Of a stretch of 64,000 bases of DNA, positions 47,882-57,334 are shown one piece after another (position 1 is the first letter of the stretch; every line of letters starts with the position of its first letter). Source of the DNA: Gimesia aquarii (GTDB lineage: Bacteria; Planctomycetota; Planctomycetia; Planctomycetales; Planctomycetaceae); NCBI RefSeq assembly GCF_007748175.1, contig NZ_CP037422.1, forward strand, positions 4,914,334 through 4,978,333, read 5' to 3'. The notes below the pieces were generated by a model. The model was not told the origin of the DNA, ran no database searches, and worked only from the letters and a program-made list of their open reading frames with translations. A program made the translations under genes and the position numbers.

Positions 47882-47940
47882 AATATACGTTAACCTTCTT
47901 TTTATTTTTTCTAGGCTTCAATACGGGACGAGTTGATTTC

Positions 47941-49269
47941 TTAGCAGTCAACCAGAAGGTTGAAAGGATCAGAAAGTAGACTGGAGATACGCACGATAAA
48001 GCGTGCAGCATCGGCACCATTAATCACTCGATGGTCGTAGGAAAGCGATAAAGGAAGCATGAGACGGGCAACCGGATCCTCATTGATTAACTGGAATTCA
48101 TGTCGAGAACGAGACATTCCCAGGATGGCTACCTCCGGATAATTCACAATAGGAGTAAATGAGGTTCCACCCAATCCCCCTAGGTTGGTGATTGTAAAGG
48201 TCCCTCCCTGCATATCAGCCATTTCCAGTTTACGGTCACGGGCTTTGACTGCCATCTCCGTCATTTCCTGAGCGATAGCAATAATGTTTTTCTTATCAAC
48301 ATCCTTGACAACAGGGACAATCAAACCATTTTCCGTATCAACAGCAACACCGATATTAATGTATTTTTTGTAAATGATTTCATTAGTGTCTGAATCGAAG
48401 CTGGAATTGAATGCGGGGAACTCATGGAGCACAATAGCAACCGCTTTCATGGCGAGTGCTGTCATTGTGATCTTGGGACCAGAGTAGTTTGGTTTGGAAA
48501 TAAACAGTTTCCGTGCTGTTTCTAAATCGGTAATGTCAGCCAAGTCATGTTGCGTTACATGAGGAATAATCTGCCAGGAAAGATTGAGGTTGTTGGCTGA
48601 AACGCGTGAGAGCTTGTTTAATTTCTTACGTTCTACTTCACCAAATTGGGTAAAATCAGGCAGTGGGGGTACGGCAATCCCACTTCCACCACCAGCAGGG
48701 CCTCCTCCAGCGATTAAATTTTTGACATAATTCTCAACGTCTTCCTGATTGACACGACCACCAGGACCGGAACCGCTCACCAAATGTAAATCGACACCAA
48801 GTTTTCGCGCAAGCCGTCGTGTAGCAGGTCCTGCTGGAACGGGAGCTTTATTTGATGACGATTCGGCTGAGGAAGCAGGTCCTGATTGAGGAACTGCAGG
48901 AGCTGGCGCTGGTTTGCTCTCAGGTTGGGGCTGAGTAGGTTCCGGCTTGACTGGATCAGCTGCTTTTGTTTCAGCCGGTGGTGTTTCCACCGGTTTGCTG
49001 TCTGTTTCAGGTGCTGGAGTTACAGCACCATTGGATTCTTCGATGGAAAGCAGGACTGTACCAATGGCGATAGAGTCCCCTTCAGATACGTTTAGCTCTG
49101 CGATTGTACCTGTATGAGGAGATTCGAGTTGGACAACCGCTTTGTCAGTTTCGATGTCCATCAAGACCTGACCTTCTTCGACGCTGTCCCCTACAGCAAC
49201 GGAGATTTGTCCAACATCAGCTGTTTCCACACCTTCACTTACTTCAGGAAGTTTAAATTCAGTAGCCAT
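47941..49269 (-). CDS. aceF: Dihydrolipoamide acetyltransferase (E2) of pyruvate dehydrogenase
   Basis: 442 residues. One lipoyl domain (1-77) with lipoylated K43 in DIETDKAVV, a Pro/Ala/Glu-rich linker (about 80-143), peripheral-subunit binding domain (about 148-188, ATRRLARKLGVDLHLVSGSGPGGRVNQEDV), then the catalytic domain ending in YDHRVINGADAARF with H413. Asn417 occupies the position more often Asp; Asn there is also found in some characterised E2p enzymes, so it is not taken as damage. Lies between aceE and lpdA, which confirms its pathway. Confidence 0.95.
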   Translation of the reverse strand: MATEFKLPEVSEGVETADVGQISVAVGDSVEEGQVLMDIETDKAVVQLESPHTGTIAELNVSEGDSIAIGTVLLSIEESNGAVTPAPETDSKPVETPPAETKAADPVKPEPTQPQPESKPAPAPAVPQSGPASSAESSSNKAPVPAGPATRRLARKLGVDLHLVSGSGPGGRVNQEDVENYVKNLIAGGGPAGGGSGIAVPPLPDFTQFGEVERKKLNKLSRVSANNLNLSWQIIPHVTQHDLADITDLETARKLFISKPNYSGPKITMTALAMKAVAIVLHEFPAFNSSFDSDTNEIIYKKYINIGVAVDTENGLIVPVVKDVDKKNIIAIAQEMTEMAVKARDRKLEMADMQGGTFTITNLGGLGGTSFTPIVNYPEVAILGMSRSRHEFQLINEDPVARLMLPLSLSYDHRVINGADAARFIVRISSLLSDPFNLLVDC

Positions 49270-49328
49270 AGTTTTGTCGTTCTATTCGTTGATGATTCTT
49301 TTATAATTAGCCCGTACGTTCTGGCTTA

Positions 49329-52022
49329 TCATGCTGTCCGGGGATTAATTTTCTCTGGATCAATACCTAACTCATTGACAGCAGTAGCCAGCTGTTTTTT
49401 ATCAAATTGACCTTCCTCTGCAAGTGAGTGTAGTGTTGCTACAACCACATTCTCAGCGTCGATTTCGAAGTGACGCCTGAGTGATTCACGAGTTTCACTT
49501 CGCCCGAATCCATCGGTTCCCAGCACACAGTAATATCCCGGAATTCCTTCGCGTATCTGGTCTGCCACCAACTTAATATTATCACTTGATGCAATGAATG
49601 GTCCTGCAACACCATCAAAAATTGTTTCCAGATAGGATTTCTGTTGGTCAGATTCAGGATTCAGACGATTAAAGCGTTCGACGTCTTTCAAGTCTCTAGC
49701 CAATTGTGTGTAGCTGGTCACACTCCAAACATCTGTGGCGATTCCATATTTCTCTGCAAGAATCTCTTGCGCACGCAACACTTCTCTCAGGATCGGGCCA
49801 CTACCAAATAATTGGGGACGCATGGCGACAGAAGGTTTTTCCACATCTTGACTACGAAACTTATAGAGACCTTTGATGATTCCATCAGCGACATCGTCGC
49901 CTTCTGGCATTGGTTCCATCTCATAATTTTCGTTATACACAGAGAGATAATAGAAGATTTCTTCTCCCTCTTGGTACATGCGACGCAATCCTTCCTGGAT
50001 GATCACTGCTAACTCATAAGCATAGGCAGGATCATAAGCATGTAGTGTGGGGACCGTTGTTGCCATGAGGTGGCTATGTCCATCCTGATGCTGTAGTCCT
50101 TCCCCATTCAGCGTTGTTCTACCTGATGTACCTCCCAGCAGGAATCCTTTAGTCCGCGAATCAGCGGCGGCCCAAACAAGATCGCCAACGCGTTGGAACC
50201 CGAACATTGAGTAGTAGATGTAGAAGGGGATCATATTGACGCCTTGATTGGCGTAGGCAGTTCCAGCTGCAATAAAGGAGGAAATCGCGCCTGCTTCATT
50301 GATACCTTCTTCTAAAATCTGACCATCCTTGGCTTCTTTGTAATACATTAACTGATCACGGTCGACAGGTTCATACAACTGGCCCTGACTGGCATAAATA
50401 CCACATTGTTTGAAGAGGCCTTCCATACCGAATGTTCGTGCCTCATCAGGAATAATGGGAACAATGCGCTTTCCAATCACTTTGTCACGCAGCAAATTCC
50501 CAAGCAGAATTCCGAAGGCACCAGTGGTTGATCCTGTTTTGCCGGCCATACTTGTCATAAATCGATCAAGTGATTCCAGAGTCGGCGTTTCCATACGCTC
50601 TTCCGTCGGCGTTCGTTGTGGTAAATATCCTCCCAATTCTTCTCTACGTTTTTGCAGGTATTCCATTTCTGGGCTGCTATCTTCAGGTCGATAGAAGGGA
50701 GTGTTTTTGACATCTTCATCGCGGATGGGGATTCCAAATCGTGAGCGAAAATCTCTTAATTCGTCTTCATTTGCTTTTTTCACATTATGAGCGACATTGC
50801 GTCCTTCGCCGGCTTCACCGAGCCCATAACCTTTAATTGTTTTTGCCAGAATGACTGTCGGAGAATCTGTATGATTTACAGCTGCGTTATAGGCGGCATA
50901 AACTTTTTCGGGATCGTGACCACCACGATTCATACGTTTGATTTGGTCATCAGATAGATGTTCCGCCATTTTGGATAATTCTGGATTCTCTCCAAAAAAA
51001 TGTTCGCGAATGTAAGAACCAGATTCAACCACATATTTCTGATATTGTCCATCAACAACTTCGCCCATTCGCTTAACAAGATGGCCATCGTCGTCTTCAG
51101 CAAGAAGATGGTCCCAGTCACTGCCCCAAACCACTTTAATACAGTTCCAGCCTGCACCTCGAAATGCAGCTTCCAATTCCTGGATAATCTTACCATTACC
51201 ACGTACAGGACCATCCAAACGTTGCAAGTTACAATTGATAACGAAGATCAGGTTGTCCAGATGCTCGCGAGATGCCAGAGTAATTGCTCCTAAGGTCTCG
51301 GGCTCATCAGTTTCTCCATCGCCTACGAAACACCAGACTTTGGATTTTGAGGTATCCATGATTCCTCGGTTGTGAAGGTATCGTAAAAAACGTGCATGAT
51401 AAATTGACATGATTGGGCCTAAGCCCATAGAGACAGTTGGAAATTGCCAGAAGTTCGGCATGAGCCAGGGGTGAGGGTAAGATGAAAGTCCACCGCCGCG
51501 CGGTAACTCTTGGCGGAAGTGTTCGAGGTTTTCTTCTGTCAATCGGCCTTCCACAAAAGCACGCGCATAAACACCGGGAGACGCATGCCCTTGAAAATAA
51601 ACGACATCACCAGAGTGGTCTTCGGTTCGAGAATGGAAGAAATGGTTAAAACCGATTTCACAGAGTGTTGCAGCCGAAGCATAAGTTGAAATATGTCCGC
51701 CAATGCCATCGTGATCTTTATTAGCGCGTACAACCATCGCCATTGCATTCCAGCGGATGATACTTTTGATGCGTCTTTCAATTTCGCGATTGCCGGGAAA
51801 AGGAGTTTGTGCTTCCAGAGGAATCGTGTTGATGTAGGGTGTATTCGCAGTGAAAGGCATCGTCACACCTTGACGATAGGCTCGTTCCTGCAATACTGCC
51901 AACACATTTTTTACTCTCTCTTTACCATACCGGATGATGAGATCGTCCAGTGATTCAAACCATTCTTCAAGTTCTGCTGGGTCGACACCAGGCACAGCAC
52001 CTGTAACTGTTTGTTCTGCCAT
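49329..52022 (-). CDS. aceE: Pyruvate dehydrogenase E1, homodimeric
   Basis: 897 residues from the ATG at 52022; a TTG at 52058 would add 12 atypical residues. Homodimeric E1p of about 890 residues: GHISTYASAATLCEIGFNHFFH and FQGHASPGVYARAF near the N-terminus; ThDP-binding GDGETDEPET...NLIFVINCNLQRLDGPVRG; KTIKGYGLGEAGEGRNVAHNVKK; and GGTSGRTTLNGEGLQHQDGHSH, which carries the E1-typical histidines. First gene of the operon aceE-aceF-lpdA, converting pyruvate to acetyl-CoA. Confidence 0.97.
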   Translation of the reverse strand: MAEQTVTGAVPGVDPAELEEWFESLDDLIIRYGKERVKNVLAVLQERAYRQGVTMPFTANTPYINTIPLEAQTPFPGNREIERRIKSIIRWNAMAMVVRANKDHDGIGGHISTYASAATLCEIGFNHFFHSRTEDHSGDVVYFQGHASPGVYARAFVEGRLTEENLEHFRQELPRGGGLSSYPHPWLMPNFWQFPTVSMGLGPIMSIYHARFLRYLHNRGIMDTSKSKVWCFVGDGETDEPETLGAITLASREHLDNLIFVINCNLQRLDGPVRGNGKIIQELEAAFRGAGWNCIKVVWGSDWDHLLAEDDDGHLVKRMGEVVDGQYQKYVVESGSYIREHFFGENPELSKMAEHLSDDQIKRMNRGGHDPEKVYAAYNAAVNHTDSPTVILAKTIKGYGLGEAGEGRNVAHNVKKANEDELRDFRSRFGIPIRDEDVKNTPFYRPEDSSPEMEYLQKRREELGGYLPQRTPTEERMETPTLESLDRFMTSMAGKTGSTTGAFGILLGNLLRDKVIGKRIVPIIPDEARTFGMEGLFKQCGIYASQGQLYEPVDRDQLMYYKEAKDGQILEEGINEAGAISSFIAAGTAYANQGVNMIPFYIYYSMFGFQRVGDLVWAAADSRTKGFLLGGTSGRTTLNGEGLQHQDGHSHLMATTVPTLHAYDPAYAYELAVIIQEGLRRMYQEGEEIFYYLSVYNENYEMEPMPEGDDVADGIIKGLYKFRSQDVEKPSVAMRPQLFGSGPILREVLRAQEILAEKYGIATDVWSVTSYTQLARDLKDVERFNRLNPESDQQKSYLETIFDGVAGPFIASSDNIKLVADQIREGIPGYYCVLGTDGFGRSETRESLRRHFEIDAENVVVATLHSLAEEGQFDKKQLATAVNELGIDPEKINPRTA

Positions 52023-52573
52023 GAGATAAGGTTCTTTCAACCTGTTAAGTATGTTCAATGTACAATTTAATTTCGAAAGATCTCTTGTAGAGACCCTTGA
52101 AAAGAAATCACATAGATGAGTTACGAAACAATTCTAGGAATGAATCGTGGTTAAGGAAACTAAATTGGATCTTTTTTGAGTGTATTCAGCAAGTGCCAAG
52201 AATTTAGAATGCAACGATACATCTCAGTTAGGAGAATGCTAACTAATTCTAGTCAAATTTGCGAGTCATAGCATCAGATGTAAACTGTTTACCAGACATA
52301 GCAAACGTCAAAGGTGGTTGGTAAGCAACTTGTGAACGGTATGGAATGAAAACGTGTCATTTTTTTAAGCTAATTTTGATGTGAAAGGGGAGTGTCGTTC
52401 TTTTTTCTTGATCGGCTATTTGTCATGGTTTCGTGAATGATCTCTTATTCTGCTTGTTTTTTCTATATCTGCTATTTTCCCAGGTGAGAGGGGATGTATC
52501 AGAAAATGAGAATTCAATTTATTTAAAATAAAAGTCATGTTGTAAAATATTATATAGATTATAATTATGATTT

Positions 52574-52593
52574 TTTGTTTGAATTTAAACAAA
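52574..52593. promoter_or_regulatory. Dyad just upstream of the sigma-factor promoter candidate
   Basis: Perfect 7-bp arms TTTGTTT and AAACAAA around a 6-base AT centre, ending 5 bases before the -35-like box. A repressor or activator site is possible; AT-rich background raises the chance of coincidence. Confidence 0.3.
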
Positions 52594-52598
52594 TATTG

Positions 52599-52626
52599 CT
52601 GTCAAAATTGTTTTTTTGTGTAATAT
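52599..52626 (+). promoter_or_regulatory. Promoter candidate for the sigma factor gene
   Basis: CTGTCA (52599-52604), 16-base spacer with a T tract, and TAATAT (52621-52626) preceded by TGTG. The implied transcript starts about 55 bases before the ATG. Confidence 0.35.
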
Positions 52627-52688
52627 CATCTACGATACTGTTCAGATTTTGTCAATGATTTAAGATCAAATACTATCGAGTCAGTCCT

Positions 52689-53747
52689 ATGTATAGCTCA
52701 GTAGCGATCAATCGGTCACAGCGAGATTCGTTTTCTCAATTGGGAGCCCGCGCTTTTCTTAGTGATCGAGCAAAGATGTGTTCGTGTGATTTAAAAGTTC
52801 AAAAGAATACAGCAAATACTCATAAAGCGGTGCGCAAAAAAAAATACTGTGTTACAAAGGAGTTGCAGAAGCGTGCTGAAAGAATCGTTGCCAAAAAAAT
52901 TGAATACGTGTTTCATGATGAGTTTGATATGGAAGACGCTTGTGATCAAATCTTAGGACCGCTTCAAGAATTGTGTACTGAATTAAATCCTGATTCAGAA
53001 CATGATTTTAGCGCTTCCTCATCTGAGTATGTCGCGCTTTACACTGTGCCCTTGTTAGAAAAGGAACACGAATCCATACTGTTCAAAGGCATGAACTATT
53101 TGAAGTATCGAGCTGCAATATTGAGGGATAGTATTGACTTGAAGTCCCCATGCATTGGGCTATTGGACAGAATTGAACAAATGCTTAAAGATGCGCAACA
53201 GCTACGGAATTATATTATCCAAGCCAATTTGAGGTTAGTTGTTTCCATCGCAAAAAACTTGTCTGATCGAGCGAATTTGTTTGACGATCTCATCAGTGAC
53301 GCACACCTGCCTCTGATTCGTGCGGTGGAAATATTCGATGTCGGAAGAGGAAACCGATTTAGCACTTACGGAACCTGGGCTGTTCGAAATTATTTGTTCC
53401 GGTCGACAAAAAAAGGACGTAAATATAGGAAAATGTTCCAGAACAGTGTGGAACCTGTTGCCTTGGGTTTGACTGATTATCGCTCGACTCAGCGTTCTGA
53501 GGAGTCTTATCATGCTATTATTCAGGGAGTTCTGCAAAAGGTAATGAATTCATTGGATGAACGAGAACAGTGGATACTGAAACGCCGATTTGGATTACAC
53601 CACTCGAACACCCCCCAAAAGTTTCGTGAAATCGCCGAAGATTTGGGAGTCAGCACAGAACGAGTACGTCAATTGACGATCCGATCGTTGCAGCGACTGA
53701 GAGAGGTCGCTGAGGAACAAAACCTCGATATCCCAGAATTCATTTGA
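52689..53747 (+). CDS. Divergent sigma-70 family factor lacking region 3
   Basis: 352 residues. A variable, basic N-terminus (1-115); region 1.2-like LLEKEHESILFKGMNYLKYRA (122-142); region 2 (about 172-248) with NYIIQANLRLVVSIAKNLSDRANLFDDLISDAHLPLIRAVEIFD, then RFSTYGTWAVRNYLFRSTKKGRKYR; and region 4 (about 285-342) with FREIAEDLGVSTERVRQLTIRSLQRLR. Between regions 2 and 4 only about 35 residues remain, too short for a full region 3. Region 2.3-2.4 departs from the RpoD consensus (Gly-Thr-Trp-Ala instead of Ala-Thr-Trp-Trp), so promoter choice is likely different. Expected to be an alternative, planctomycete-type sigma factor; no anti-sigma gene adjoins. Confidence 0.85.
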   Translation: MYSSVAINRSQRDSFSQLGARAFLSDRAKMCSCDLKVQKNTANTHKAVRKKKYCVTKELQKRAERIVAKKIEYVFHDEFDMEDACDQILGPLQELCTELNPDSEHDFSASSSEYVALYTVPLLEKEHESILFKGMNYLKYRAAILRDSIDLKSPCIGLLDRIEQMLKDAQQLRNYIIQANLRLVVSIAKNLSDRANLFDDLISDAHLPLIRAVEIFDVGRGNRFSTYGTWAVRNYLFRSTKKGRKYRKMFQNSVEPVALGLTDYRSTQRSEESYHAIIQGVLQKVMNSLDEREQWILKRRFGLHHSNTPQKFREIAEDLGVSTERVRQLTIRSLQRLREVAEEQNLDIPEFI

Positions 53748-53866
53748 GTTCCCTCAAAAGAATCCATTGTTCCTAATTGGTATCATCATCAACGTATGGT
53801 ATAAGGAAGTGATGCTTTTTAAGTCCTAAAAGCCATTTTCTCGAGTTTTTCCATAATTGAAGTACC

Positions 53867-54895
53867 ATGAGTCCCCCGACAGCTCCACAAGAACCAGATG
53901 CCGAATCAGATCAACCTACGGCTCATGCAGACTTAGTTCGTCTACAGAAATTTCTTGCCTCAACAGGTTTAGGGTCCCGTCGACATTGTGAAGAGTACAT
54001 TGAAACAGGACGGGTTACTGTCGATGGTGAGGAAGTGATTGAGTTAGGTGCGAAGATTGACCCGGAGACACAGGTGATCTGTGTCGATGGAGAGCGGGTT
54101 CGCCTTCAACCCAAACGTTATTACCTGTTGAATAAACCGTCAGGCTTTCTTTGCACGAACAATGATCCTGCAGGGAGAAGAAGAGTCATCGACCTTTTTC
54201 CCAAGGAGAATCAAAGATTATTCACAGTGGGGCGATTGGATGAAAATAGCGAAGGTTTAATACTCGTGACGAATGATGGTGAGATGGCCGAAAGACTGGC
54301 GCATCCTCGTTATCGGGTTCCTCGCACGTATCAGGTTCAGGTTGTAGGAAATCCTCCTCGTGAAAAATTGAATGAATTACGCAAGGGAATTCGTTTCAAA
54401 GAAGGGGTCTTTCGGGTTTCCGGATTGAAGCCCTTGCGCAAGCAAGGAAAGAGTACATTTCTCGAATTGACACTGCATGAAGGCCAAAATCGAGAAATTC
54501 GCCGCATGATGGCTCGCATTGGTCATAAAGTCATACAGTTAATCCGCGTTCGATTTGGTCCATTGAATCTCGGTAATCTCAAATCTGGCGAGTTCAGACG
54601 ATTGACGGATTGGGAGTTAAAAAAATTACGGGAAATGTTGACCGATAAACATTCCCCCGATATTCGTCGTCGTAAAGGTCGTAAAAGTGTAGTTCCAGGT
54701 AAAGCCAGGCCGTCTCGAATTTCTGCTGAGAAAAAAGCGTTAAACAAGAAGCCTTCCCATAAAACTCCAGCACATAAAAAAACAGCCAGAAAGAAGCATA
54801 AACAGGGGTCGACAGTATCTCAACCAGGGACGCCACGCCGAAGAATCATAGGTGATACGCAAGGAAAACAAACACGATCAGGAAGGCAGAAATGA
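53867..54895 (+). CDS. RsuA/RluB-family pseudouridine synthase with basic tail
   Basis: 342 residues. S4 RNA-binding domain (about 24-72, RLQKFLASTGLGSRRHCEEYIETGRVTVDGE), then the synthase domain with YYLLNKPSGFLCTNND, catalytic D125 in VGRLDENSEGLILVTNDGE and GQNREIRRMMARIGHKVIQLIRVRFGPL. Modifies rRNA (RluB or related). After about residue 255 there is an 85-residue tail dominated by Lys, Arg, Ser, Thr and Pro, probably disordered and RNA-binding. The stop overlaps the next ATG by 4 bases (ATGA), implying coupling with the PyrK-like reductase. Confidence 0.92.
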   Translation: MSPPTAPQEPDAESDQPTAHADLVRLQKFLASTGLGSRRHCEEYIETGRVTVDGEEVIELGAKIDPETQVICVDGERVRLQPKRYYLLNKPSGFLCTNNDPAGRRRVIDLFPKENQRLFTVGRLDENSEGLILVTNDGEMAERLAHPRYRVPRTYQVQVVGNPPREKLNELRKGIRFKEGVFRVSGLKPLRKQGKSTFLELTLHEGQNREIRRMMARIGHKVIQLIRVRFGPLNLGNLKSGEFRRLTDWELKKLREMLTDKHSPDIRRRKGRKSVVPGKARPSRISAEKKALNKKPSHKTPAHKKTARKKHKQGSTVSQPGTPRRRIIGDTQGKQTRSGRQK

Positions 54896-55764
54896 CGGCG
54901 ATCTCTCAATTCGGTAATTGTGCACCACCAGAATATCTTTTTGCTACAGTTGTCGAACAGGAACTAATGGCGCGGTCTACATATCGTATTCGGCTTGATT
55001 GTCCCCAGATCGCTAAGACAATTCTACCGGGACAGTTTTTTATGGTGCGGGAGCCAGGAGTCAATGACCCCTTATTAGGGCGTCCGTTTGCGCTTTATGA
55101 CACTTATTTAAACGAAATAGGACAACCAGTCGGTGTGGACTTTGGATATGTAGTTGTAGGTAAATTGACGACACGGATGACTCATTGGCAACCAGGAGAT
55201 CAAGTCGAAGTTTGGGGACCTCTTGGGAACGGTTTTCCCCAGCCAGGAGTTGGCGGATTGACGATGGTGGCAGGTGGCATTGGACAAACTCCTTTTCTGG
55301 CTACTGCAAGAGAGGCACTTGCTCAAAGAGAATATGGACAGAGACAGCGTACTCTTGATGAGTTTCCAGAAAGGGTTAGTTTGCTTTACGGTGCACGTTC
55401 AAAAGATTACCTTGCCGGCCTGGATGATTTTAAATTGGACGGGCTCAATGTCGAAGTTGCTACCGACGATGGTTCATTTGGACATCATGGTTATGTAACA
55501 GAACTGTTACAGCAACAGATAAATGGGCCAAATCCGCCCGCCAAAATTTTTTGTTGTGGTCCAGAACCGATGATGGAAGCCGTAAGCCAGATTGCAATGG
55601 AGTCACAAATTTCTTGTTGGCTTTCACTGGAAACACCGATGGCCTGTGGTTTTGGGGCTTGTTTCAGTTGTGTTGCGAAAGTACGGATCAGCGAGAATGA
55701 ATGGGACTACCGTCGAACTTGTGTAGAAGGTCCTGTTTTTAAGGCAGAAGACCTTATTTTTTAG
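54892..55764 (+). CDS. pyrK: PyrK-like FAD/[2Fe-2S] reductase (dihydroorotate dehydrogenase electron-transfer subunit)
   Basis: 290 residues. FAD-binding start (YRIRLDCPQIAKTILPGQFFMVREP), NAD-binding part (GGLTMVAGGIGQTPFLATARE), and a C-terminal [2Fe-2S] site with C252, C257, C260 and C277 (CGFGACFSC...C). This matches the PyrK subunit that passes electrons between NAD and dihydroorotate dehydrogenase; the catalytic PyrD is not in the window, and related ferredoxin reductases remain an alternative. Translationally coupled to the pseudouridine synthase gene. Confidence 0.8.
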   Translation: MTAISQFGNCAPPEYLFATVVEQELMARSTYRIRLDCPQIAKTILPGQFFMVREPGVNDPLLGRPFALYDTYLNEIGQPVGVDFGYVVVGKLTTRMTHWQPGDQVEVWGPLGNGFPQPGVGGLTMVAGGIGQTPFLATAREALAQREYGQRQRTLDEFPERVSLLYGARSKDYLAGLDDFKLDGLNVEVATDDGSFGHHGYVTELLQQQINGPNPPAKIFCCGPEPMMEAVSQIAMESQISCWLSLETPMACGFGACFSCVAKVRISENEWDYRRTCVEGPVFKAEDLIF

Positions 55765-55818
55765 AGATCACGGTCATTTTAAATATTGTGTAAAGCTAGT
55801 ATCCATAACAGCTTTGTA

Positions 55819-55848
55819 TTGACAATTTTGATTGAGAAACTCTATATT
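55819..55848 (+). promoter_or_regulatory. Sigma-70-type promoter before the receiver-like gene
   Basis: TTGACA (55819-55824), 18-base spacer, TATATT (55843-55848). The start of transcription would lie about 17 bases before the ATG at 55872, giving a very short leader and no strong Shine-Dalgarno. Confidence 0.6.
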
Positions 55849-55871
55849 CTTGGCGAAATGCAGGTCTGGAT

Positions 55872-56903
55872 ATGAGCGTAAAACATCATAAAGTCAATCA
55901 GAGTGGACTCTCTTCTTCTGAAGGAGATGTAGAAAACCAGTCTAGAATACAGCAGTCTGCAAATTTTGATACGTCTGAAAAAGGTTTGCAAGAAACTCAA
56001 CGATCGTCTCAGCAACCATTCATACCCTCTCAACTAAAATTGCTATTCGTCAGCGACAAGAGACCAATTTGGGTCGGATTAGCTTTAGGGCTTGATGAAA
56101 TCGGATGTGTAGAGCCTCGCTTTGATTGGGTATCGACCTCGGAAGAGGCACTCTTACTCCTGCGAAATGATAGTTATGACTGTTTGCTGATTGGAGCATT
56201 GTATGAAAGCAAAACAAGACAACTAGAACTTTTAAAAGCCATTCGAGGTAGTAGCTGCCACGATCCTGTAGTATTAGTTCTCTCAGAGCCTGATGATCAC
56301 GTTGCTTTGGCTGCTTTTGAATATCAGGCCGAAGTCTTGGTCTCAGCAGCGATGTGGGAGTCTCCGGTATTGCTGGGCTCAATAAAACGTTCGATAATGA
56401 TAGAGCAACTTCGTGAAGACAAACATCGTCTGATGGTGGAAAATCATCGCAGATTAGTTCGAGAGCGTGATGAAGCAGAGCAACTCCTGAAACAGCAACG
56501 GTTAATGGTTGAAGAGTTGCAAACACTTACCTTTCCCAATGAAGTTGACACAACTGAGACAGATTTGTTTTTAGAAAAAAGCCGGAATCATTATGATTCC
56601 AGACAGGTTTCCGAGAGCTTCCAGATTCCTCGTGAAGTACAAGACTATTATCAGGAATTATTAAGAACTTATGTCATCATGGGTTCGGGAAGTTTGAAAG
56701 ACGAGATTTTGCAAATTTCCGATTTGTTATCTAATGCTAATTTAACACCCCGTAAAGTGCTTGAGTTCCACCTCGAATGTGTGGAATTGATTATAAAAGG
56801 ACTTGGTAATAGAAGTTCGAGACACGTGATGGCTCGTGCCGATCTACTTGCACTTGAGATGATGGTTCACTTGGGGGAGTGTTATCAGAAAAAGTCTGTT
56901 TAA
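55872..56903 (+). CDS. Receiver-like protein lacking the phosphoacceptor Asp, with coiled coil
   Basis: 343 residues. After a 50-residue polar N-terminus, residues about 55-175 look like a CheY-type receiver: LKLLFVSDKRPIWVGLALGLDEIG, SYDCLLIGALYESKTRQLELLKAIRG, DPVVLVLSEPDDHVALAAFEYQAEVLVS. The phosphoacceptor position is Gly108 (codon 56193-56195), and the acidic cluster is reduced to one Asp. A coiled coil follows (about 183-222, rich in R, E, L) and a helical C-terminal domain (about 250-343) with no known output. It probably acts by protein contacts, not phosphorylation. It precedes the membrane Ser/Thr kinase gene. Confidence 0.75.
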   Translation: MSVKHHKVNQSGLSSSEGDVENQSRIQQSANFDTSEKGLQETQRSSQQPFIPSQLKLLFVSDKRPIWVGLALGLDEIGCVEPRFDWVSTSEEALLLLRNDSYDCLLIGALYESKTRQLELLKAIRGSSCHDPVVLVLSEPDDHVALAAFEYQAEVLVSAAMWESPVLLGSIKRSIMIEQLREDKHRLMVENHRRLVRERDEAEQLLKQQRLMVEELQTLTFPNEVDTTETDLFLEKSRNHYDSRQVSESFQIPREVQDYYQELLRTYVIMGSGSLKDEILQISDLLSNANLTPRKVLEFHLECVELIIKGLGNRSSRHVMARADLLALEMMVHLGECYQKKSV

Positions 56904-57334
56904 AAATTATAAACTTCTGATCTGTAACGGTTTACAGGATTGACGGCTTATTTATTTGGAGTCAGTAAAAGGTACTGTAATTCACACATCTTTCAACGTA
57001 TAATGATTCAAAAAGTAGTTCTTCTTATCATAAATATAGTAGAGGCTATGATCTCAAGTTTATACTATCAGCGCTTGTACCAAACTGATTGAGTCTTTCC
57101 GATTATCTAATGATGAGATTTGCTCTTAAAACTCGATTCGATTTTTGCACATAAATATTAAATATGCGCGGGAACTTTGAGGATGAACTCAAAACAAGAA
57201 GCTTTTTCATCAGTGGACCACCAAAATACGATAGTTCCTGCAATTCCGATGGAATTTCACTCTCAGGAACGCAATAAAGAAGCAGGCAAGTTTTGTCCTC
57301 ATGCCGGAGTGGTTTCTCGTGCCTCACCTCAGGC
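56904..57334. other. 431-base gap with a -10-like box and a short upstream frame
   Basis: Contains TATAAT at 56999-57004 without a good -35, and a short plus-strand frame from an ATG at 57183 to 57368. That frame runs into the kinase gene in a different phase and could be the lost N-terminus of the kinase (see findings). Confidence 0.4.

Larger units (their letters stand above)
52023..52688. other. Non-coding region between aceE and the sigma factor gene
   Basis: About 660 AT-rich bases with divergent promoters. It contains a perfect hairpin AGTTAG-gagaatg-CTAACT (52226-52244), a dyad TTTGTTT-gaattt-AAACAAA (52574-52593) and a promoter-like pair before the sigma factor (52599-52626). No coding frame of useful length. 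Confidence 0.5.

Noticed and set aside
47941-49269. Asn417 in place of Asp in the E2 active-site HxxxD motif as a sign of inactivation
   Set aside because: From memory, Asn occurs at this position in characterised E2p enzymes (for example Azotobacter vinelandii), and the operon is intact.
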